Made by a program: the position numbers and the translations under genes. A stretch of DNA of 18,491 bases from contig DATIVK010000106.1 of assembly GCA_035465955.1 (NCBI GenBank), positions 1 through 18,491 on the forward strand, in the 5' to 3' direction. Under the pieces are notes generated by a model. The model was not told where the DNA came from. It saw only the letters and a list, made by a program, of their open reading frames with translations, and searched no databases. This DNA is from DATIVK01 sp035465955. Lineage in GTDB: Bacteria > Myxococcota > Myxococcia > Myxococcales > Anaeromyxobacteraceae. The stretch's first letter is position 1. Every line of letters starts with the position of its first letter. Below are positions 10,646 to 18,491 of the stretch, piece by piece.

Positions 10646-10885
10646 ATGGCCCGCGACGGGCGGACGCTCCGGGCGCTCGTCACCGTCGCCGTCGTCGGCG
10701 CCATCGTCACGCTCGCGGTCCTCGCGTGGCTCGTCGGGGCAGGGCGGGGCGCCGGGGACGAGCCGATCGTCGAGGGCGTCCCTCGCCCGGACCGGGAGGC
10801 TCAGATCGACCAGGCCGAGAGGGCGACCCGGGCGCGGCGCGAAGCGGCGCGCAAGGAGCTGGAGCGGCTCGCCCCCTCGCGTTGA
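10646..10885 (+). CDS. small single-pass membrane protein, function unknown
   Basis: A 79-residue protein that I do not recognise. Residues 1-8 are basic, residues 9-32 form one hydrophobic segment (ALVTVAVVGAIVTLAVLAWL) and residues 45-76 are highly charged, rich in Arg, Glu and Ala, and likely helical. A membrane anchor with a short helical tail outside or inside the membrane is the simplest reading. The ATG comes three bases after the pheT stop, so it is probably co-translated with pheT; the pheT end GGGGGTAGGGG provides G-rich sequence before it. Codon use matches its neighbours. It could be a FtsL-like or signal-anchored protein, but nothing in the sequence proves either. Confidence 0.65.
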   Translation: MARDGRTLRALVTVAVVGAIVTLAVLAWLVGAGRGAGDEPIVEGVPRPDREAQIDQAERATRARREAARKELERLAPSR

Positions 10886-10888
10886 GCG

Positions 10889-10904
10889 CCCCGCACGGGG
10901 TCTT
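10889..10904 (+). terminator. weak candidate terminator after the pheT-linked ORF
   Basis: CCCC (10889-10892) pairs with GGGG (10897-10900) around GCAC, followed by the T-rich TCTTCCGTTT. The stem is short, so termination here would be weak. It sits between the small membrane protein gene and the TTGACA box before ihfA. Confidence 0.3.
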
Positions 10905-10908
10905 CCGT

Positions 10909-10936
10909 TTGACAGTCCCGGGAAAATTGGTTAACG
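10909..10936 (+). promoter_or_regulatory. possible promoter of ihfA
   Basis: A perfect -35 hexamer TTGACA (10909-10914) stands at the start of an AT-richer patch (10921-10949) in the 92-base gap before ihfA. The -10 is poor: TTAACG at 10931-10936 (spacer 16) or TAACGA at 10932-10937 (spacer 17), each with two of six consensus bases. The leader to GTG 10978 would be roughly 35 bases. Confidence 0.45.
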
Positions 10937-10977
10937 AAACGGGTACTTAGCCATCAATCCTCCGGGGGCGCTCCGCC

Positions 10978-11319
10978 GTGACCAAGGCAGACATCATCGA
11001 GAACGTCTACGAGAAGGTCGGCTTCTCCAAGAAGGAGGCGGCCGAGATCGTCGAGATGGTGTTCGACACCATCAAGGAGACCCTGGAGCGCGGCGAGAAG
11101 ATCAAGATCAGCGGCTTCGGGAACTTCATCGTTCGAGACAAGAAGTCCCGAGTCGGCCGGAACCCGCAGACGGGTGAGGAGATCGAGATCAGCGCCCGCC
11201 GCGTGCTGACGTTCCGTCCCAGCCAGGTGCTCAAGAACGCGCTCAACCTCTCCGCCGAGGCGTTCGAGGCGGCCGGGGGCGCGGGCGGTGCGGGCGGCGC
11301 AGCGCCGCCGGCCCCGTAG
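10978..11319 (+). CDS. ihfA: integration host factor alpha subunit
   Basis: A 113-residue DNA-bending protein of the HU/IHF family. IHF alpha pairs with IHF beta and kinks DNA in promoters and recombination sites. The core is KISGFGNFIVRDKKSRVGRN (41-60) followed by the arm PQTGEEIEISARRVLTFRPS. The ISARRVLTFRPS form and the location next to pheST, as in E. coli, favour IhfA over HU. The last 20 residues are an extra Gly/Ala/Pro-rich tail not needed for the fold. The start is GTG; GGGGG at 10964-10968 is the only ribosome-binding-like sequence, so initiation may be modest. A separate promoter with a perfect TTGACA lies upstream. Confidence 0.92.
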   Translation: MTKADIIENVYEKVGFSKKEAAEIVEMVFDTIKETLERGEKIKISGFGNFIVRDKKSRVGRNPQTGEEIEISARRVLTFRPSQVLKNALNLSAEAFEAAGGAGGAGGAAPPAP

Positions 11320-11330
11320 CGCGGAGCGCC

Positions 11331-11957
11331 TTGGCTTCCCGGCGATCAGCTGCCTCCCGTACGAGCCGCCCCGTAGCGTCGCCCGCCGCCGCCGCGCGCG
11401 CCATCTCCGACTTCCTCGACGCGATGGGGCTCCCGCCGGACGTCCGGGGCTCGCCGGCGCTGGCGCTCACCCCGAAGCGCGTGACGGAGGCCTGGCTCGG
11501 CGACCTGCTCGACGGCTATCGCCGCGATCCCGCCGCGATCCTGTCCGACGCGATCCCCGCGCGGGAGCGGGGGCTCGTCGCCGTCACCGGGATCGACTTC
11601 CACTCGATCTGCCCCCACCACCTGCTGCCGTCGCGCGGGGTCGCGCACGTGGCGTACGTCCCGGGGGATCGGATCGCCGGCTTCGGGCAGATCGTCCGCC
11701 TCGTCGACGCCCTGGCCCACCGCTTCGTCCTCCAGGAGGACCTCGCGCGCAGCGTCGCCGAGGCCCTGGTGCGCCACCTGGGGGCGCGGGGCGCCGCCTG
11801 CATCCTGGACGCCGAGCAGCTATGCATGACGGTGCGCGGGGGGCGGCGGCCCCACGCGCGCGCCCACGCCGACGCCTTCGTCGGGGTGATGGCGCGAGAC
11901 GAACGGCTCCAGCGGCGCTTCCTGCGCCTCGTGGGGCGCGTCCCGGTCAAGAGGTAG
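11331..11957 (+). CDS. folE: GTP cyclohydrolase I-like protein with altered active site
   Basis: A 208-residue member of the FolE family, whose usual reaction turns GTP into dihydroneopterin triphosphate and formate for folate or pterin synthesis. The zinc ligands are all present: Cys94, His97 (in CPHHLLP, 94-100) and Cys165 (in CMTVRG, 165-170). Also kept are residues corresponding to E. coli His112 (His96), Arg139 (Arg123), Gln151/Glu152 (Gln135/Glu136) and Arg185 (Arg169). However, E. coli His179 aligns with Gln163, and Ser135/Lys136 with Gly119/Gln120. The start is probably TTG 11331 with GGAG at 11323-11326; the next in-frame ATG (11424) would cut the first helix. It follows ihfA by 11 bases and precedes the FAD oxidase by 7. 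Family membership is secure; the exact reaction is not. Confidence 0.85.
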   Translation: MASRRSAASRTSRPVASPAAAARAISDFLDAMGLPPDVRGSPALALTPKRVTEAWLGDLLDGYRRDPAAILSDAIPARERGLVAVTGIDFHSICPHHLLPSRGVAHVAYVPGDRIAGFGQIVRLVDALAHRFVLQEDLARSVAEALVRHLGARGAACILDAEQLCMTVRGGRRPHARAHADAFVGVMARDERLQRRFLRLVGRVPVKR

Positions 11958-11964
11958 CGCTGCC

Positions 11965-13353
11965 ATGACGACGCGGATCGCCGACGCGGTGCAGGCGCTC
12001 CTCGCCGCCTTCGATGGGCGGGACGTCGTGCAGGATCCCGACCGGCTGGCGGAGTACGGTCGCGACGAGTCGGAGCTCGGCACCTGGGCGCCGGACGTCG
12101 CCGTGCTCGTGGAGAGCGCGGCGGACGTCCAGGAGATCTTCGGGATCGCGAGCCGCTTCCGGGTCCCGGTGATCCCCGTCGCCGCCCGCTCCGGCAAGTC
12201 GGGCGGGAGCCTCGCCATCCACGGCGGGATCGCCGTCTCGATGGAGCGGATGAACCGGATCCTCGAGGTGAGCCCGGAGGACCTGGTCGCCCGGGTCGAG
12301 CCGGGGGTGATCACGGGCGTGCTGCAGGCGGAGGTCGAGCGGCAGGGGCTCTTCTACCCGCCCGACCCCAACTCGCTCGAGATCTGCACGATCGGCGGGA
12401 ACGTCGCCGAGAACGCGGGCGGCCCCCGCGCCCTCAAGTACGGGGTCACCCGCGAGTACGTCCTGGGGCTGACCGTGGTGATCCCGACGGGGGAGATCCT
12501 CCGCGTGGGCCACCGGAGCATCAAGGGGGTGGCCGGCTACGATCTCACCGGCCTCTTCGTGGGGAGCGAGGGGACGCTCGGCATCGTCACCGAGGTGATG
12601 GTGAAGCTCCTCCCCCGCCCCCGCCACGTCGCCACCGCCCTGGTCGCCTTCGAGTCGGTCGCGGTGGCGGCGCGCGCCGTCTCCCGCGTCCTCGCCCAGG
12701 GCGTCGTGCCGCGCTGCCTCGAGCTGCTCGACGACGTCTCGCTCGCCGCGGCGATGAAGACCTCCCCCTTCCAGTTCCCGGCCGGGGCGGGGGCGGCGCT
12801 CCTCGTGGAGACCGACGGCAACGACGAGGAGCAGGTCTTCGCCGAGATCGTGAAGGTCGCCGAGACCGTGCAGGGCGACGCGTCCGGCGAGGTGATCGTC
12901 GCGCAGAACGAGGCGCACCGCAGGGCCATCTGGGAGACGCGCAGGTACCTCTCGGTCAACCTCAAGGCGGTCCACCCGTTCAAGCTCTCCGAGGACGTGG
13001 CCGTGCCGCGGTCGCGCATCCCCGAGATGGTCGAGCGGGCGAAGCGGGCGGGGGAGCGGCGGGGGCTCGCGGTCGCGACCTACGGCCACGCAGGCGACGG
13101 GAACCTGCACTGCAACGTCCTGTTCGACCGCGCCGAGGAGCGCCCCGCGGTGGACGAGGCCGTCGCCGAGATCCTCCGGGCTGCCGTGGACCTCGGGGGC
13201 ACCATCACGGGGGAGCACGGGGTGGGGCTCGCGAAGCGGGACTTCCTCGTCTACGAGCAGGGGGAGGACCTCGTTGCCCTCGAGCGCCGCCTGAAGGCGG
13301 TCTTCGACCCCCTCGGGATCCTCAATCCCGGCAAGATCTTCGCGTCGCCCTGA
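11965..13353 (+). CDS. FAD-linked 2-hydroxyacid oxidase/dehydrogenase, GlcD type
   Basis: A 462-residue flavoprotein of the VAO/PCMH family (FAD_binding_4 plus FAD-oxidase C domain), in the group of GlcD, D-lactate dehydrogenase and D-2-hydroxyglutarate dehydrogenase. The FAD domain covers about 35-215, with PVIPVAARSGKSGGS (68-82) and GYDLTGLFVGSEGTLGIVTE (191-210). The substrate and metal side shows GHAGDGNLH (374-382) and TGEHGVG (415-421), and the protein ends with the usual DPLGILNPGKIF. The pyrophosphate loop reads ARSGKSGGS where many relatives have GAGTGLSGG. The ATG is 7 bases after the folE-like stop, with GAGG 11951-11954 upstream. The substrate cannot be fixed from sequence. The adjacent korAB would fit an enzyme producing 2-oxoglutarate or another 2-oxoacid. 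Confidence 0.88.
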   Translation: MTTRIADAVQALLAAFDGRDVVQDPDRLAEYGRDESELGTWAPDVAVLVESAADVQEIFGIASRFRVPVIPVAARSGKSGGSLAIHGGIAVSMERMNRILEVSPEDLVARVEPGVITGVLQAEVERQGLFYPPDPNSLEICTIGGNVAENAGGPRALKYGVTREYVLGLTVVIPTGEILRVGHRSIKGVAGYDLTGLFVGSEGTLGIVTEVMVKLLPRPRHVATALVAFESVAVAARAVSRVLAQGVVPRCLELLDDVSLAAAMKTSPFQFPAGAGAALLVETDGNDEEQVFAEIVKVAETVQGDASGEVIVAQNEAHRRAIWETRRYLSVNLKAVHPFKLSEDVAVPRSRIPEMVERAKRAGERRGLAVATYGHAGDGNLHCNVLFDRAEERPAVDEAVAEILRAAVDLGGTITGEHGVGLAKRDFLVYEQGEDLVALERRLKAVFDPLGILNPGKIFASP

Positions 13354-13540
13354 CCCTGTGATCGTCCGCTCTCCCTGCGGGGGGAGAAGGCCGGTGCGCG
13401 GAGGTGGCTGCGCTCCCTCGGCGCCCGGCGTGCTGCGCGATCCCTCATGGGGCCACGACAAAGGCCTGCGCGCCGGGGCAAAGGTTCTTAGATACCCGAC
13501 GTACCCCCACAGCGAGACGCTCACGGAGACGACTGCCCCC
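13354..13540 (+). other. spacer before korA, no clear control signal
   Basis: A 187-base gap. A 6-bp stem (13370-13375 with 13382-13387, loop TGCGGG) near its start could be a weak terminator for the FAD oxidase, but no T-run follows. A less GC-rich patch at 13455-13500 includes GGTTCTTAG (13483-13491), close to GGTACTTAG (10942-10950) before ihfA. I could not assign convincing -35 and -10 boxes. GGAG at 13525-13528 is 12 bases from the korA ATG. Confidence 0.4.
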
Positions 13541-15403
<1,863 letters not shown>

Positions 15404-15426
15404 CGCCGCGAAAGGAACCCCAGGTC

Positions 15427-16470
15427 ATGTCCATCACCGACGCGCGCACCGCGCTCCCGGCGTACACCAAGAAGGACTTCGAGTCCGGCGTGGATCCGCG
15501 CTGGTGCCCCGGCTGCGGCGACTACTCCATCATCAACCAGGTCCAGCGGGCGCTCCCGAGCGCCGGCGTGAAGCGGGAGAACATCGTCTTCGTCTCCGGC
15601 ATCGGCTGCTCGTCCCGCTTCCCGTACTACATGAACAACTACGGGATGCACACGCTCCACGGGCGCGCGCCGTCCTTTGCGTCGGGCCTCAAGGTCTCGC
15701 GCCCGGAGCTGATGGTCTGGGTGGTCACCGGCGACGGCGACGCGCTCGCGATCGGCGGGAACCACTTCATCCACGCGATGCGGCGCAACCTCGACATCAA
15801 GCTGCTGCTCTTCAACAACCGCATCTACGGCCTCACGAAGGGGCAGGTCTCGCCGACCTCCGAGCTCGGGAAGAAGACGAAGACGACCCCGCACGGCTCC
15901 CCGGACTACCCGTTCAACCCGCCGGAGCTCGCGCTCGGCGCCGGGGCGACCTTCGTGGCCCGCTCGATCGACGTGGACGGGCCACACCTGGCGTCGGTCC
16001 TGAAGGGCGCGACGGAGCACAAGGGGAGCGTCTTCGTCGAGGTCTTCCAGAACTGCCCCGTCTTCAACGACGGCGCCTACGACTTCCTCACCGACAAGGC
16101 GGTGAAGGCCGACGCGCAGCTCCGGATGGAGCAGGGGAAGCCGCTGCTCTTCGGTAAGGACAACCGGAAGGGGATCCGCTTCAACCCGCAGACCGTCCAG
16201 CTCGAGGTCGTTACGCTGGGCGAGGACGGCGTCAGCGAGAAGGACATCCTCGTCCACGACGCGACACGGGAGGATCCGACCATCGCCTACATGCTGGCAC
16301 ACATGTCGGTTCGTCCGGGCTTCCCGACGCCGGTTGGCATCTTCCGCGACGTTCGCCGGCCGACGGCCGACGAGATGACCTGGCAGAAGATCGAGGCCGC
16401 GAAGGAAGCGCGCAAGGATGTGGACCTGACGAGGCTCCTGTCCGGCAGCGACACCTGGACGATCGGCTAA
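15427..16470 (+). CDS. korB: 2-oxoacid:ferredoxin oxidoreductase, beta subunit (two-subunit type)
   Basis: A 347-residue thiamine diphosphate and [4Fe-4S] subunit that partners the fused KorA just upstream. Likely cluster ligands are Cys27 and Cys30 (WCPGCGDYS), Cys61 (SGIGCSSRFPYY) and Cys210 (FQNCPVFND). The ThDP/Mg motif is GDGDALAIGGNH (102-113), ending at Asn130-Asn131. It has no ferredoxin domain of its own, and no ferredoxin gene lies between the two kor sets except korD of the second set. AAAGGA at 15411-15416 stands 10 bases before ATG 15427. A strong terminator hairpin begins 23 bases after the stop. Confidence 0.94.
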   Translation: MSITDARTALPAYTKKDFESGVDPRWCPGCGDYSIINQVQRALPSAGVKRENIVFVSGIGCSSRFPYYMNNYGMHTLHGRAPSFASGLKVSRPELMVWVVTGDGDALAIGGNHFIHAMRRNLDIKLLLFNNRIYGLTKGQVSPTSELGKKTKTTPHGSPDYPFNPPELALGAGATFVARSIDVDGPHLASVLKGATEHKGSVFVEVFQNCPVFNDGAYDFLTDKAVKADAQLRMEQGKPLLFGKDNRKGIRFNPQTVQLEVVTLGEDGVSEKDILVHDATREDPTIAYMLAHMSVRPGFPTPVGIFRDVRRPTADEMTWQKIEAAKEARKDVDLTRLLSGSDTWTIG

Positions 16471-16493
16471 GCCTTCGGAAGTCCTGCGACAAT

Positions 16494-16534
16494 GAGGGCC
16501 GGTCTCGCGAATACGGGATCGGCCCTCCACGTTT
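16494..16534 (+). terminator. intrinsic terminator after korB
   Basis: A 14-bp stem, GAGGGCCGGTCTCG (16494-16507) with CGGGATCGGCCCTC (16514-16527), closes on the 6-base loop CGAATA and has two G-T pairs. The sequence GTTTCT follows at 16531-16536. The long stem just after korB and before an AT-richer promoter region makes it the best terminator in the window, although the T-run is short. Confidence 0.75.
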
Positions 16535-16591
16535 CTGGCTCCAACGAACCCGCCGGGCCGCAGGCGCAAAACGGACCGGAAGAATCCATTA

Positions 16592-16650
16592 TTGTGCTGA
16601 AGTCAATGTGGACCTGATGGAGTCACTAATATCCTTGGACTTTTGTGCTG
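16592..16650 (+). repeat. direct repeat TTGTGCTG in korD control region
   Basis: TTGTGCTG occurs at 16592-16599 and again at 16643-16650, 51 bases apart and close to five helical turns. Between the copies lies TAATATCCT (16627-16635), which contains -10-like hexamers TAATAT and TATCCT, the latter identical to the infC -10. No good -35 pairs with them. The repeat may be a regulator site or chance. Confidence 0.35.
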
Positions 16651-16654
16651 CATA

Positions 16655-16668
16655 TTGACCGTCATCAA
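16655..16668 (+). promoter_or_regulatory. FNR/CRP-family operator-like box upstream of korD
   Basis: TTGACCGTCATCAA matches the FNR consensus TTGAT-N4-ATCAA at nine of ten defined positions, and its arms extend to ATTGA-N6-TCAAT. It lies 93 bases upstream of the korD ATG, in the only AT-rich intergenic stretch of the window. The dyad centre at 16661.5 would sit at -41.5 for a start near 16703. The -10 candidate there (TAGTCA, 16692-16697) is poor. FNR-type factors sense oxygen, which would suit an oxygen-sensitive ferredoxin oxidoreductase; CRP-like factors with other ligands bind similar sites. Confidence 0.5.
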
Positions 16669-16761
16669 TTGCTTTATCGGGGCCCGTTTGGTAGTCAAGG
16701 CGCCTCTCTGAAACCTGGGCCCCGGCTCCACGGCCGGTAGCTCCCCCGAGGAGCAATCTAA

Positions 16762-17013
16762 ATGACGGAAGCGAAGAAGAAGGCTCGCGGCGTCGTCGTC
16801 GTCAACCGCGAGAACTGCAAGGGCTGCGGCTTTTGCGTCGAGTTCTGCCCCACCAAGTGCCTCGCACTCGAGAAGGGCTACAACGTCAAGGGCTACCACC
16901 CGCCGTTCCTGGAGTCGCCGGACAAGTGCACCGGTTGCGACATGTGCGGCCTGATGTGCCCCGACTTTGCCATCTACGGCTACCGCGAGACGGCGGCCGG
17001 CGAGGCGGCTTAG
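16762..17013 (+). CDS. korD: 2x[4Fe-4S] ferredoxin subunit of 2-oxoacid:ferredoxin oxidoreductase
   Basis: An 83-residue bacterial-type ferredoxin (delta subunit). Two complete cluster motifs are visible: Cys19, Cys22, Cys25, Cys29 (CKGCGFCVEFCP) and Cys56, Cys59, Cys62, Cys66 (CTGCDMCGLMCP). It would carry electrons from the KorB cluster to soluble ferredoxin or another acceptor. GAGGAG at 16748-16753 lies eight bases before ATG 16762. It heads the second kor operon, 12 bases before korA, and this korD-korA-korB order is typical of the multi-subunit Kor of anaerobes and facultative bacteria. On sequence alone it could be the delta subunit of a Vor or Por enzyme. Confidence 0.93.
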   Translation: MTEAKKKARGVVVVNRENCKGCGFCVEFCPTKCLALEKGYNVKGYHPPFLESPDKCTGCDMCGLMCPDFAIYGYRETAAGEAA

Positions 17014-17025
17014 GAGCCACGGACA

Positions 17026-18192
17026 ATGAGCGGAAACGCTGATTCGCAGGGAATTCTCACCGGGGCTCACTACCTCGACGGCGACCACGCCTGTGGCGAG
17101 GGCGCCATCGCGGCGGGCTGCCGGTACTCTTCGGGTTACCCGATCACCCCTTCCACCGAGGTCTTCGAGAAGCTGGCCCAGCGGTTCCCGTTCGTCGGCG
17201 GGCGCTGCCACCAGTTCGAGGACGAGCTCGCCGCGTCGATCGCCCTCCAGGGCGCCGTCTGGGGCGGGAACAAGGCCTGCACCGTCACGTCGGGCCCCGG
17301 CTTCTCGCTGATGCAGGAGCACATCGGCCTCGCCGCGATCACCGAGACGCCGTGCGTCTTCTTCAACGTGCAGCGCGCGGGGCCGTCGACCGGCCTCCCG
17401 ACGGCCACGGCGCAGGGTGACATGATGCAGGCCCGGTTCGGCTCGCACGGCGACTACCGGCTCATCGCGCTCTGCCCGCAGTCCCCGCAGGAGTGCTTCG
17501 ACCTCTCGGTCGAGGCCTTCAACCTCGCGGAGGAGTACCGGGTCCCGGTCATCGTGATGCTCGACGAGGTCGTCGGCCACATGACCGAGAAGGTCGTCAT
17601 CCCGCCGCCCGAGAAGCTGAAGATCGTCGAGCGTCGCTGGACCAAGAAGAAGCCGGGTGAGTACAAGCCCTTCCAGCCGGCCGAGGGGAGCCTCGTCCCC
17701 GAGATGGCGAAGGTGGGCGACGGGTACAAGCTGCACGTCACGGGCCTCACGCACGACGAGCGCGGCTACCCCGCGATGAACGTCCCCACCCACGAGAAGA
17801 TGCAGACCCGCCTCTTCGACAAGCTCCTGAAGAACGTCGACAAGATCGTCCGGTGGGAGGAGAAGGACCTCGCCGGCGCCGACGTCGTCGTCATCAGCTA
17901 CGGGATCACGTCCCGCGTGGCGGAGCGCGCGATCGGCATGGCGAAGGAGAAGGGCGTGAAGGTCGGCTCGTTCCGGCTCATCACCGCCTGGCCCTTCCCG
18001 GAGAAGCAGATCATCGAGCTCTCCAAGAAGGTGAAGGCCTTCGTGGTCCCCGAGCTCAACCTGGGCCAGATGGTGCTCGAGGTCGAGCGCCTCGCTGCCG
18101 GTCGCACCAAGACCGTCGCGGTGCCCCACGTCGGCGGCACGGTCCACAACCCCGAGGTCATCGCCAAGGCGATCGTGGAGGCCGCTCGATGA
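17026..18192 (+). CDS. korA: 2-oxoacid:ferredoxin oxidoreductase, alpha subunit (multi-subunit type)
   Basis: A 388-residue alpha subunit without the N-terminal gamma domain found in the other KorA of this window. Motifs are SGYPITPSTEVFEKL (36-50), FEDELA (64-69) and TSGPGFSLMQEHIG (88-101); the C-terminal half has the transketolase-type domain II (VVVISYG, WPFPEKQI, PELNLGQM). The missing gamma domain predicts a separate korC, expected after korB outside the window. AGGAG 17012-17016, overlapping the korD stop, places ATG 17026. Its TGA overlaps the korB ATG. Substrate is probably 2-oxoglutarate from family resemblance and operon layout; a branched-chain 2-oxoacid is not excluded. Confidence 0.93.
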   Translation: MSGNADSQGILTGAHYLDGDHACGEGAIAAGCRYSSGYPITPSTEVFEKLAQRFPFVGGRCHQFEDELAASIALQGAVWGGNKACTVTSGPGFSLMQEHIGLAAITETPCVFFNVQRAGPSTGLPTATAQGDMMQARFGSHGDYRLIALCPQSPQECFDLSVEAFNLAEEYRVPVIVMLDEVVGHMTEKVVIPPPEKLKIVERRWTKKKPGEYKPFQPAEGSLVPEMAKVGDGYKLHVTGLTHDERGYPAMNVPTHEKMQTRLFDKLLKNVDKIVRWEEKDLAGADVVVISYGITSRVAERAIGMAKEKGVKVGSFRLITAWPFPEKQIIELSKKVKAFVVPELNLGQMVLEVERLAAGRTKTVAVPHVGGTVHNPEVIAKAIVEAAR

Positions 18193-18491
18193 GCCCCCCT
18201 GTGAAGGAAAACCCCGTCAACAAGTACCTGCGCATGGAGCGCATGCCGTCGATCTGGTGCCCGGGCTGTGGCATCGGGACGACGGTGAATTGCTTCTCGC
18301 GCGCCCTCGACGAGTCGAAGCTCGATCTGGACAAGATCGCGGTGGTCTCCGGCATCGGCTGCACCGGCCGCGTCGCGGGCTACATGAACGTGGACTCGTT
18401 CCACACGACGCACGGCCGCGCGATCCCGTTCGCCACGGGGCTCGCCATGTCCCGCCCGGACATGAAGGTGATCGTCTACTCCGGCGACGGT
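18189..18491 (+). CDS. korB: 2-oxoacid:ferredoxin oxidoreductase, beta subunit, 5' part
   Basis: The first 101 codons of a gene that runs off the right edge. It shows the beta-subunit cluster motif WCPGCGIGTT (Cys24 and Cys27), a further cluster cysteine in SGIGCTGRVAGYM, HGRAIPFATG, and the beginning of the ThDP motif at SGDG just at the window end. ATG 18189 overlaps the korA stop as ATGA, with GGAGG at 18177-18181 seven bases upstream, so the two are translationally coupled. The protein differs clearly from the other KorB (CGIGTTVNC against CGDYSIINQ), so this is not a recent duplicate. Confidence 0.92.
   Translation, partial: MSPPVKENPVNKYLRMERMPSIWCPGCGIGTTVNCFSRALDESKLDLDKIAVVSGIGCTGRVAGYMNVDSFHTTHGRAIPFATGLAMSRPDMKVIVYSGDG

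Noticed and set aside
16637..16651. GG...GC pattern like a sigma54 promoter
   Set aside because: The spacing is GG-N11-GC rather than GG-N10-GC, and the surrounding bases do not match TGGCAC and TTGCA.
16663..16676. ATCAA-N4-TT, similar to an IHF site
   Set aside because: Both flanking consensus bases are wrong, and the ATCAA is already the right arm of the FNR-like palindrome.
16671..16700. TTGACT with a weak TAAAGC on the minus strand, a possible divergent promoter
   Set aside because: No minus-strand gene follows; it would read into the korB terminator region.

Overview
The window is a GC-rich (about 70% by eye), gene-dense piece of a bacterial chromosome in which every confidently called gene lies on the + strand. 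Almost everything is core metabolism or translation. Two traits of infC point to a myxobacterium-like lineage: a non-AUG start and an Ala/Pro-rich C-terminal tail, both known from the Myxococcus xanthus IF3 gene (dsg). High GC and the presence of both an 'aerobic-style' and an 'anaerobic-style' 2-oxoacid:ferredoxin oxidoreductase also fit a facultative or anaerobic myxobacterium such as an Anaeromyxobacter relative. This placement is an inference. No phage, IS, CRISPR, tRNA or rRNA was found.

Region 1 (1-5597) is a branched-chain amino acid block: the 3' end of leuA, then leuC, leuD, ilvB, ilvN and ilvC. Genes abut or overlap except for a 119-base hairpin-rich spacer before ilvB. IlvBN and IlvC make the valine and isoleucine precursors. 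LeuA and LeuCD carry out the first steps of the leucine branch; leuB is not in the window.

Region 2 (5640-11319) is the classic translation cluster infC-rpmI-rplT-pheS-pheT, then a small unrecognised membrane protein and ihfA. A good sigma70-like promoter sits directly before infC, whose best start is a CTG placed by a GGAGG Shine-Dalgarno sequence.

Region 3 (11331-16470) holds a divergent GTP cyclohydrolase I-like gene with substitutions at known active-site positions, a GlcD-type FAD-linked oxidase, and a two-subunit 2-oxoacid:ferredoxin oxidoreductase whose KorA carries a fused gamma domain. It ends with a strong intrinsic terminator.

Region 4 (16471-18491) opens with an AT-richer 291-base control region carrying a near-consensus FNR/CRP-family box. 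A second, architecturally different oxidoreductase follows: korD (2x[4Fe-4S] ferredoxin), korA without a gamma domain, and korB, which runs off the window. A separate korC is predicted just downstream.

I did not find a wholly new system. The points most worth a second look are the adjacent pair of different Kor enzymes with an FNR-like box on only one, the altered active site of the FolE-like protein, and the CTG-initiated, tailed IF3.
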